NCBI GenBank assembly: GCA_018260275.1
Contig: JAGLBK010000099.1
Coordinates: 1 to 9,339, forward strand
Source of the DNA: Deinococcus sp.
GTDB lineage: Bacteria > Deinococcota > Deinococci > Deinococcales > Deinococcaceae
Direction: 5' to 3'
Length of the DNA: 9,339 nt
Shown: in pieces, positions 1 to 5,835 of the stretch
Position numbering within the stretch: the first letter of the stretch is position 1
Layout of the letters: every line of letters begins with the position of its first letter
Program-made: the position numbers and the translations under genes
The notes under the pieces: model-generated
Told to the model about the DNA's origin: nothing
What the model saw: the letters and a program-made list of their open reading frames with translations, nothing else
The model's database searches: none

Positions 1-690
<690 letters not shown>

Positions 691-703
691 CCCGGAGCCA
701 ACG

Positions 704-741
704 AGAAGCGCTCGCCCCAGCATTGAGGGACGGGCGCTTCT
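704..741 (+). terminator. Intrinsic terminator of the RND operon
   Basis: A long inverted repeat begins 13 nt after the RND stop codon. Left arm GAAGCGCTCGCCCC (705-718) pairs with right arm GGGACGGGCGCTTC (727-740), with one G-U pair and one A-C mismatch. An extra A-T pair (704/741) extends the base, and the loop is 8 nt (719-726). The downstream strand is T-rich but interrupted (TTCGTTTGGTT), so the U-tract is imperfect. Position and stem stability make a terminator the best reading. Confidence 0.75.
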
Positions 742-773
742 TCGTTTGGTTGACCGCTCAAAGTGATGTTTGC

Positions 774-851
774 TAGAGCATTTGACATAGGCAGGCTTTG
801 TCGTTTTTGACCCTTGCCTCTTGCGCTCAGTGATGCCAAAAAGTCACTCAT
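774..851 (+). repeat. Left arm of the inverted repeat family (copy A)
   Basis: This arm starts TAGAGCATTTGACATA, has TTGACCC at 807-813 and CTTGC at 820-824, and ends with ACTCAT at 846-851. It matches the inverted arm at 981-1059 and the direct copy at 9163. Within it AGTGA (829-833) can pair with TCACT (843-847). It begins 33 nt after the right arm of the upstream terminator hairpin. Confidence 0.6.
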
Positions 852-910
852 GACTCAGGAGAGTGCAGTTTCGGCAACTGTATCGCTCAATGAATACAAG
901 GCTTTTAGCT

Positions 911-931
911 CCTCCCCACTTGCGGGGGAGG
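911..931. repeat. GC-rich palindromic hairpin (REP-like) inside the MITE-like element
   Basis: CCTCCCC (911-917) pairs with GGGGAGG (925-931) around a 7-nt loop. It is followed by the purine run CTGGGAGGGGGG (932-943). The same CCTCCCC/GGGGAGG stem forms the terminator at 2992-3011, but here there is no T-tract on either strand, so a clean intrinsic terminator is unlikely. It resembles the short GC-rich intergenic palindromes that are dispersed in many high-GC genomes. Copy number in this genome cannot be judged from one window. Confidence 0.4.
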
Positions 932-980
932 CTGGGAGGGGGGTAACGCGCAATGCGTTTCGGTAAGCAGATTCTGTTTT

Positions 981-1059
981 ATGAGTAAGATTTCGGCACT
1001 ACGCAGCCAGCAAGGGTCAAGGGTCAACAGTGCAAAACATTCTTGCGTCAAATGCCCTA
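981..1059 (-). repeat. Right arm of the inverted repeat family (copy C)
   Basis: Read on the - strand from 1059, it starts TAGGGCATTTGACGCA, reaches TGTTGACCC at positions 31-39 of the repeat, and ends with ACTCAT at 986-981. The offset of TGTTGACCC is identical to that in the distant copy at 9163. Its first three bases are the TAG stop codon of parB. Confidence 0.6.
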
Positions 1060-2004
1060 ATCGACCCAGACCACCGGCTCGTCGGTCGGCGTCGGCGCTT
1101 CCGGCTCCCCGGCCTGTTTCATCCAGGCGGGGCGAGCCGCCAGCCACTTTTGCAACTCGGCCTGCTGCTTTCTGTCCAGACCGCGAATCCAGCGGCTGCG
1201 GCCCAGTTGCCGGGTCACGCCGTTGACCTCCTGTTCCAGCCCGGACGTGCCGCTTTGCGAACCCTGCCCGGCCAGCGACGCCCGCAACTGCTGTGCGGTC
1301 GCCCCGGCCAGCGCCTGCTCCAGCAGACCGGGCCGCAGATCGGCGGGCGCGGCAGCGACCACGGCGGCCAGACTGTACGCCAGCCCCCGCTCCCGCATGG
1401 CGGCCAGTACTTCCTCCGGCCACTGCAAAATACGTACCTTGTTCTTAGCGAAACTCTGCCACGTTTCCCGACCCGTCATAGCAAAAATCTCGGAAAATAC
1501 GGCAGTATCTCCCGGCTCTTCGTTACGCAGATTGCCGATCAGCCGCTGCCGGGCCTCGGGCAGCGTGGCCCCCAGCCGTAGCGCGATCAGGCGCAGCTTG
1601 CCCTCGACCTCGTCGAGGACCGACAGGTTTTCGCGCTGAAGGTTTTCGACCAGACCGACTTCCAGCATCTGTTCGTCGGTGAAGTCGCGCACCAGCACCG
1701 GGACTTCCGTCAGCCCGGCCAGCAGCGAGGCGCGGTAACGGCGTTCGCCCGCCGCGATCTCGTAGCCGTTGCCGTCAGCAGTGGGGCGCACCAGCAGCGG
1801 CTGCAAGATGCCTTTTTGCCGGATGCTCTCGGCCAGCGCCTTCAGGTCGGCGTCGGCAAAGCTACGGCGCGGCTGCCCGGCATAGGGGGCAATCTGCGTC
1901 AGGGGCACGCTGAGGGTATCCGAGTCGCTGGGGCGCGTCAGCTCCTGCACCGACCCCAGCAGACCGCTCAGGTCCCCCCGGCGCTCAGGCCGCTTGCGGG
2001 TCAT
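1057..2004 (-). CDS. parB: ParB-family chromosome/plasmid partition protein (centromere-binding CTPase)
   Basis: This 315-residue protein has the ParB/Spo0J architecture. A basic N-terminal stretch (residues 1-25) is the usual ParA-contacting region. The N-terminal CTP-binding domain carries GQPRRSF (43-49), the signature AAGERRYRAS (84-93) and LVENLQRENLS (118-128). A helix-turn-helix region follows (about 125-200), and a C-terminal dimerisation part ends in an acidic tail. ParB loads on parS-like DNA, clamps and slides using CTP, and stimulates ParA to segregate the replicon. The ATG at 2004 was chosen because it overlaps the parA stop (ATGA) and is preceded by GGGGTGG. An upstream in-frame ATG at 2151 would add a low-complexity stretch that lies entirely inside parA, so it was rejected. 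The TAG stop coincides with the end of a repeat element, so the extreme C-terminus may differ from relatives. Confidence 0.95.
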   Translation of the reverse strand: MTRKRPERRGDLSGLLGSVQELTRPSDSDTLSVPLTQIAPYAGQPRRSFADADLKALAESIRQKGILQPLLVRPTADGNGYEIAAGERRYRASLLAGLTEVPVLVRDFTDEQMLEVGLVENLQRENLSVLDEVEGKLRLIALRLGATLPEARQRLIGNLRNEEPGDTAVFSEIFAMTGRETWQSFAKNKVRILQWPEEVLAAMRERGLAYSLAAVVAAAPADLRPGLLEQALAGATAQQLRASLAGQGSQSGTSGLEQEVNGVTRQLGRSRWIRGLDRKQQAELQKWLAARPAWMKQAGEPEAPTPTDEPVVWVD

Positions 2005-2786
2005 GCGTCCACCCCGCTCTGCGCCGCCTGCGGGTAGGGCAGCCCCACTGCCCGCGCCACGTCGGCGCTCAGCCGCCGCACGTCCTGGTGTACTGGCGAA
2101 CCGGGCGCGTAGACCCCCACCGGCTGCCCCGCCGTGGTGCTGTCGAGCCACACGGCCTCGCGCTGCGGAATGGCGTGCGCCAGCGGTTTCAGGTTCGCCT
2201 GAAGGTCCGCCAGCACCTCGCGGTCATGCAGGCGGCGGGCGTCGTACAGGGTCGGCACGTAGATGGCCACGGTCAGCCCCGGCTTGACCGCCTGATATTC
2301 CTGAAACGCCTCGCTGAGGCCGGGCAAAGCGTCCAGCCCTTTTTGCCGCGTGGGCACCGGCACGATCATCTGGTCGGCGGCCATCGCCCCCAGAATGGAA
2401 AGCTGCCCCAGGCTGGGCGGGCTGTCGATCAGGACCAGGTCGTAGCGGTCCTGCGCCTCCTGCAACGCCCGGCGCAGCCGCATATGCGCCCCGACCCGTC
2501 CCATCATCAGGCCCTCGACCAGCGCCAGACTGACGTGCGACGGGATCACTGAGAGGCCGTAAACCTCGCGCGGAGTGGGCAGCGCTGCGCCGTCCACCGC
2601 CACGCCCCGCACCGTTTCTTCCGCCTTCACGCCGGAAATGCCCAGCCAGCTCGTCAGGTTGGCCTGGGGGTCGAGGTCGATCAGCAGCACCCGCAGCCCC
2701 TGCGTACTCATCTCATAGCCGATCTCGCGCGTGATGCTGGTTTTTCCGGCACCGCCCGCATGGTTGAATACCGTCAGGACTTTCAT
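2001..2786 (-). CDS. parA: ParA-family partition ATPase
   Basis: This 261-residue protein is a ParA/Soj-type P-loop ATPase that binds DNA non-specifically when ATP-bound and moves ParB-bound replicon copies apart. The Walker A region is AGGAGKTS (residues 10-17), the A' motif is LLIDLDPQANLT (34-45), and Walker B is DLVLIDSPPSLG (116-127). The size fits short chromosomal-type ParA without the N-terminal HTH seen in P1-type proteins. The first residue of the canonical KGGxGKT loop, the signature lysine of the ParA/MinD group, is Ala here. The start at 2786 has GGTGA four nt upstream. Another ATG four codons earlier (2798) lacks a ribosome site but cannot be excluded. It is first in the operon, parB overlaps its stop by 4 nt, and palindromic sites lie 34 nt upstream, suggesting autoregulation by ParA or ParB. 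Confidence 0.95.
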   Translation of the reverse strand: MKVLTVFNHAGGAGKTSITREIGYEMSTQGLRVLLIDLDPQANLTSWLGISGVKAEETVRGVAVDGAALPTPREVYGLSVIPSHVSLALVEGLMMGRVGAHMRLRRALQEAQDRYDLVLIDSPPSLGQLSILGAMAADQMIVPVPTRQKGLDALPGLSEAFQEYQAVKPGLTVAIYVPTLYDARRLHDREVLADLQANLKPLAHAIPQREAVWLDSTTAGQPVGVYAPGSPVHQDVRRLSADVARAVGLPYPQAAQSGVDA

Positions 2787-2820
2787 TGAAATCACCATAC
2801 CGTAAGGGGGCGGCCCAGGC

Positions 2821-2904
2821 GTTCTTTTTAAAAAGGACAGGGGAGGGCAGGGCGTTCTTTACGTAAAGAACAGGCGGCTCAAAAGTGTTCTTTACGTAAA
2901 GAAC
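2821..2904. promoter_or_regulatory. Three 18-bp palindromes at 33-bp spacing: likely parS-like centromere and/or par operator
   Basis: Two copies of the perfect palindrome GTTCTTTACGTAAAGAAC lie at 2854-2871 and 2887-2904. A variant, GTTCTTTTTAAAAAGGAC, lies at 2821-2838, with altered core and one imperfect pair. Start-to-start spacing is exactly 33 bp both times, with 15-nt spacers that are unrelated to each other, so the sites would sit on one face of the helix (about three turns). The array is directly upstream of parA, starting 34 nt before its ATG. Known partition systems place ParB-binding centromeres and operators in this position. The sequence is not the common parS consensus TGTTNCACGTGAAACA, although it shares the layout of a palindrome with a central CG. 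The binding protein is inferred, with ParB the first candidate. Confidence 0.7.
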
Positions 2905-2945
2905 GCAGGAACGAATTCAGAAATCGGCCATGCAGGACGTGTTTT

Positions 2946-2973
2946 CTCCGGAATCACCAGCACCGTTCCGGAG
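2946..2973. repeat. Inverted repeat between tolC operon end and par sites
   Basis: CTCCGGAA (2946-2953) and TTCCGGAG (2966-2973) are perfect 8-bp inverted arms around a 12-nt loop. Neither strand has a T-tract after the stem, so this is not a good terminator. It could be a protein-binding site or structural element. The rest of 2905-2984 shows nothing recognisable. Confidence 0.35.
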
Positions 2974-2984
2974 CGCGACGCCAC

Positions 2985-3011
2985 AAAAAAACCTCCCCAT
3001 CGCAGGGGAGG
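2985..3011 (-). terminator. Intrinsic terminator of the tolC operon
   Basis: On the - strand, stem CCTCCCC/GGGGAGG (bases 3011-3005 with 2998-2992) with a 6-nt loop is followed directly by seven T residues (2991-2985). It lies 19 nt after the stop of the short TolC gene. This is a textbook rho-independent terminator. Confidence 0.9.
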
Positions 3012-3030
3012 CAAATGGGGGAGAGGGGAC

Positions 3031-4065
3031 TCAGTAACTGATGCCAGTCAGATTCTGCCCGGCGGCCACCGACAGGGCAGTGAGGGCCGAAAGCACGTTG
3101 TCCTGCGCCTGCAGGCGGGCGTACTGCGCCTGCTTCAGCGTCAGCTGGCTGCTCTGCAGTTCTACGGCGCTGATCGTGCCGCTCTTCAGGCGGGCGGCGT
3201 CCTGGTTGTACTGCTTCTGGGCCGCCGCTTCCTTGCTCTGGGCGACCTTCAGCAGCTCGGTGGTGTTCAGGGCCGACTGATAGGCCGACGACAGCGCCTG
3301 CGAGGTGTTCTGCTGGGCGGTGGTCACGTTGCGTTGGGCATTCGCCAGGGCGGTCTGGGCCTGCTGCTTGGTCTGGGCGGGCGTGAAGTCGTTGTCGGTC
3401 AGTTTGACGTTCAGCTGCGCGACCGCCAGGGCATTGTTGACCGAAACGAGGGTGCTCAGGCGTGTACGCGCCGTCTGAAGGCTGCTGAGCGAGGTCGAGA
3501 GTTTGGGCACGTTCGGCGCGCCAGCCGCCCGCACCGGGCCGCTGACGCCCATCTGGGTCGCCAACTTGGAACTGGCGAGGTTCAGCTGAGCCTGGGCCGC
3601 CGCCAGATTCTGCTGCCCGCCCGAGAGCGAGTTCTGAGCGGTCTGAACGTCCAGATTGGTGGCGTTGCCGGTGCTCAGCTTGACCTGGGCGACCTGAAGG
3701 GCCTTGGTCAGCACCTGAACCTGCAAGGTTTGCAGATTGACGTTTTCCTGCGCCTCAAGCACGTTGACGTAATCGGTGACGGTCGTTTGCAGGGTTGCCA
3801 GCTGGGCCGCCCGCAACTGCGCCTGCGAGAGCGAAACACCGTTGGTGGCGCTCAGTTTCTCGGTCACCAGTGAACTGGGATCGGCCTGGGCCGCCTTCAG
3901 AACACCCTGGGCCTGGGTCAGGTTGGCCTGCGCGGTCTTGACATCGGCGTTGATCGGCAGCGCGGCCTTGACGGCCCCGGTCAGCGTGGTGGTCGTGGCG
4001 GCCTGAGCGAAAGAAAGTGTGCCCAGCAAAGCGGCGCCCAGCAGAATGTGACGGATAGATTTCAT
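3031..4065 (-). CDS. Short TolC-family secreted protein, apparently lacking beta-barrel segments
   Basis: This 344-residue protein has a clear signal peptide (residues 1-22, ending SFAQA before ATTTT). The rest is almost wholly Ala/Gln/Leu-rich helix in two repeats of the TolC/OEP pattern, for example KLSTGNATNLDVQTAQNSL (about 131-149) and RLKSGTISAVELQSSQLTL (about 292-310), which resemble the conserved TolC helix motif following the equatorial turn. Full TolC proteins have two pairs of membrane beta strands between helices H2/H3 and H6/H7. Here those places hold only short polar loops (about residues 62-76 and 218-229). It therefore looks like a periplasmic coiled-coil protein rather than a channel. 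The start is supported by GGAGG six nt upstream and by a 4-nt ATGA overlap with the preceding tolC gene, so translation is probably coupled. Function is not established; a partner or cap for the full TolC is possible. Confidence 0.88.
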   Translation of the reverse strand: MKSIRHILLGAALLGTLSFAQAATTTTLTGAVKAALPINADVKTAQANLTQAQGVLKAAQADPSSLVTEKLSATNGVSLSQAQLRAAQLATLQTTVTDYVNVLEAQENVNLQTLQVQVLTKALQVAQVKLSTGNATNLDVQTAQNSLSGGQQNLAAAQAQLNLASSKLATQMGVSGPVRAAGAPNVPKLSTSLSSLQTARTRLSTLVSVNNALAVAQLNVKLTDNDFTPAQTKQQAQTALANAQRNVTTAQQNTSQALSSAYQSALNTTELLKVAQSKEAAAQKQYNQDAARLKSGTISAVELQSSQLTLKQAQYARLQAQDNVLSALTALSVAAGQNLTGISY

Positions 4066-5591
4066 GGTTGGCCTCCAGCGGCGTTTTGAAGTTGAACGAG
4101 GGCGACCTGCGCGGCCACCCGGTCAGTCTGTAGAGTATTTTGGGCCGAAACGAGGGCCAGCTGCGCCTGATTGACGTCGTCCTGGGTCGCCAGTCCGGCT
4201 TGCAGGCGGCTCTGCGCCGTTCCCAGCGCGGTCTGCGCGACCTGCACCTGGGTCTGCTGCGCCTGCAAAGCCAGCAGCGCGTTCTGATAGGTGTTGTACT
4301 TGGTCCGCACGTCCAGTTCCACGTTCTGCTGCGCCACGCTCAGCGACAGCTGGTACTGCGTCACGTTGGCTCGGTAGGCGGCCAGCTGCGCTCTGAGGGC
4401 GGGCGAGTAGACCACGTAGCTGCCGTTCACACTGGCGGTCAGGTGGTTGGAATTGTTGCTGGCGCTGTCGCCCCAGGGCACGGTGTAGCTGCCGTTCATG
4501 GTGCCTTTTTGCAGGTCGAGGCTCGCCCCGATACCAGTCGAGGCCGTCGGGCCGTAGTTGACCCCGGCGGTCAGCGAGGGCAGCGTGGCATTGCGCTGCG
4601 CCTGCTCCAGCTGGTCCTGCGCGTCACCGAGCTGCTTGCGGGCGTACATCACCTCGCTGCGGGTCGCCCGGGCACGGCTTACTAGCGCCTCAACCTCCGG
4701 ATTGCCGAAGCTGGTCGGCGCGACCGAAACGAAGTTGTAGCCGCTCATATCGCGTCCCAGTGCTGCGCCCAGGCTCAGGTGGGCCGTCTGAAAAGCCCCC
4801 TGGGCCTGGGCCAGCTGCGCCTGAGCAGTCTGAAGGTTTGCCTGGGCGCTCAGGACACTCTCGGCGGTGGCGTTCTGAAGGTTCTGCTGCGTCTGGGCCA
4901 CGCTCAGCGCCCGCTGCCGCAGGGCCACGGTCTGCTGGGCCAAGTTGACGGCCTGCTGCGCCGAAACAGCGTTGTAGTACTGCTGAATAACGTTCAGGCG
5001 GCCATTGTGCTCGGCGTCGGCCAGGTACGCCTCGGCCAGCGAAAGGTTGCGCTGGGCGCTACGCAGGGTGTACTGGTTGGTGCTCCAGGGCAAAATACCC
5101 AGGCTCACGTCTACCCCGGCCACGCCGCCCAGGGTGCTCGGAGCCGTGACGTTGGCTCCGGTAGTGGGTGCCTTGGTGGTGTAACTGGCGCTGTAGCCCC
5201 CGTTGCCTACCACACTTACGGTCAGGCCCAGGGCGGTGCGGGCCGCGTTCAGGTTGGCCTGCGCCGCCTCGACGCTCAGGCGCGCCTGCGTGACTGACGG
5301 GGCCTGACTCAGTTGCAGCAGGGCCGCTTCGAGGGTCAGGTCTTGGGACGGCGCGGGGGAGGGAGTAGGAGAGACCGGGGCGGCGGTTGGAACCGTAACA
5401 GGCGGGGCCGCGACAGATGGTGCAGGAACGACTGGAAGAGTGGCGGCTGGTGGAGTATCCACCGTCTGTGAGGCTGGCTGAGGTGTGGACTGCCCCACCG
5501 TCTGGGCTGTGGTCTGGGCCGCCGCCACGCCCGACAGCAGCGCGGCGCTGAGCAAAACGGCTTTGGGAAGAAGGAACGCGGGTCTGGGCAT
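4062..5591 (-). CDS. TolC-family outer-membrane efflux protein with Pro/Thr-rich N-terminal linker
   Basis: This 509-residue outer-membrane factor would form the trimeric channel of an RND, ABC or MFS efflux or secretion system. A signal peptide (about residues 1-26, hydrophobic core AVLLSAALLSGVAAA) is followed by a Pro/Thr/Ala-rich linker (about 27-83), then two OEP repeats beginning at LTLEAALLQL. Segments with alternating polar and aromatic residues, likely barrel strands, occur around VVGNGGYSASYTTK plus GVDVSLGILPWSTNQ, and again around TAGVNYGPTASTGIGASL plus HLTASVNGSYVVYSP. Helical Gln/Ala-rich coiled coils lie between them. The start at 5591 is preferred because GGAGAGG precedes the ATG and the signal peptide follows at once. 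An in-frame ATG at 5675 lacks a ribosome site and would add 28 residues without signal character. It is the first gene of the tolC pair, divergent from the two-component genes. Confidence 0.92.
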   Translation of the reverse strand: MPRPAFLLPKAVLLSAALLSGVAAAQTTAQTVGQSTPQPASQTVDTPPAATLPVVPAPSVAAPPVTVPTAAPVSPTPSPAPSQDLTLEAALLQLSQAPSVTQARLSVEAAQANLNAARTALGLTVSVVGNGGYSASYTTKAPTTGANVTAPSTLGGVAGVDVSLGILPWSTNQYTLRSAQRNLSLAEAYLADAEHNGRLNVIQQYYNAVSAQQAVNLAQQTVALRQRALSVAQTQQNLQNATAESVLSAQANLQTAQAQLAQAQGAFQTAHLSLGAALGRDMSGYNFVSVAPTSFGNPEVEALVSRARATRSEVMYARKQLGDAQDQLEQAQRNATLPSLTAGVNYGPTASTGIGASLDLQKGTMNGSYTVPWGDSASNNSNHLTASVNGSYVVYSPALRAQLAAYRANVTQYQLSLSVAQQNVELDVRTKYNTYQNALLALQAQQTQVQVAQTALGTAQSRLQAGLATQDDVNQAQLALVSAQNTLQTDRVAAQVALVQLQNAAGGQP

Positions 5592-5613
5592 CCTCTCCAG
5601 TCTGACAGGATGA

Positions 5614-5653
5614 CCCGAAGACTGTTCGCAGCTTCTGCGAAGATTCTTCGAAT
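5614..5653 (-). promoter_or_regulatory. Four heptamers phased at 11 bp upstream of the tolC operon (candidate OmpR/PhoB-type operator)
   Basis: On the - strand, heptamers start at 5653 (ATTCGAA), 5642 (CTTCGCA), 5631 (CTGCGAA) and 5620 (CTTCGGG), each exactly 11 bp apart. Approximate consensus is CTTCGNA. OmpR/PhoB-family regulators bind direct repeats with an 11-bp period. The same sequence can also fold: TTCGCAG (5625-5631) pairs with CTGCGAA (5635-5641), and CGAAGA (5638-5643) with TCTTCG (5645-5650), so an RNA leader structure is the main alternative. It lies 23-62 nt before the tolC start. I could not place a convincing promoter. Confidence 0.4.
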
Positions 5654-5667
5654 GGATTTTTTTGCCG

Positions 5668-5681
5668 TTTAGCATGCCAAA
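5668..5681. promoter_or_regulatory. Near-perfect 14-bp palindrome around GCATGC
   Basis: TTTAGCATGCCAAA is symmetric except for one base pair. It sits in the divergent intergenic region upstream of the tolC genes and just outside the phased heptamers. It might be an operator, but a 14-bp imperfect palindrome can occur by chance. Confidence 0.2.
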
Positions 5682-5719
5682 AGTCTAACAAATGCTGTCT
5701 GAGGAGCCTGATACCGGGC

Positions 5720-5752
5720 CTTCGCACAGCCTTCACATGCGCGGGCTAGCAT
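5720..5752 (+). promoter_or_regulatory. Candidate response-regulator box and -10 for the two-component operon
   Basis: CTTCGCA (5720-5726) and CTTCACA (5731-5737) form a 7-bp direct repeat separated by 4 nt (11-bp period). They are followed 9 nt later by TAGCAT (5747-5752), a possible -10 hexamer. PhoB-type activators place such boxes where the -35 element would be. The first heptamer is identical to the second heptamer of the ladder facing tolC. The predicted start would leave a leader of about 77 nt before the regulator gene. This is an inference from spacing and sequence only. Confidence 0.35.
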
Positions 5753-5835
5753 GGCCGGATGAACAGCGTTCCGTTTGCAGCGTTTCCGGTGCGGAAATCA
5801 GTTCGGACAGGTAGCGGCCCGGAGGCGGAAGCCGC

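Larger units (their letters stand above)
774..1059. mobile_element. MITE-like non-autonomous element with long imperfect terminal inverted repeats
   Basis: No convincing gene lies here. The segment is bounded by inverted copies of one sequence. The left end reads TAGAGCATTTGACATA from 774, and the right end read on the - strand is TAGGGCATTTGACGCA from 1059. Both arms continue inward with TTGACCCTTG (left TTGACCC 807-813, right 1027-1021) and a shared ACTCAT block (left ending 851, right ending 981). This gives about 78-nt arms that match at roughly 70% by hand alignment. Both ends carry a flanking TA, as expected for elements that target TA (IS630/Tc1-mariner type), although no transposase is present. 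The centre (852-980) holds a GC-rich hairpin and two small hairpins, 866-870/876-880 and 945-949/955-959. A third copy of the end sequence lies at 9163. Alternatives are a pair of small dispersed intergenic repeats or a structured RNA. The element assignment is an inference. Confidence 0.5.

Noticed and set aside
904..931. Hairpin CCTCCCC/GGGGAGG as terminator of parAB
   Set aside because: On the - strand the stem is followed by AGCTAAAAGC without a T-tract, and it lies more than 120 nt beyond the parB stop.
2005..2151. Upstream in-frame ATG extending ParB by 49 residues
   Set aside because: The extension is Ala/Gly/Arg-rich, lies inside parA and has no family similarity. The 2004 start has a ribosome site and the ATGA overlap.
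2821..2904. CRISPR array interpretation of the regularly spaced repeats
   Set aside because: Spacers are only 15 nt, there are three units, the repeats are perfect palindromes and no cas gene is near. A partition or operator site fits better.
5686..5692. GCATTTG on the - strand as a possible fourth copy of the repeat end
   Set aside because: Only a heptamer matches; the following CATA and TTGACCC blocks are absent at the expected offsets.
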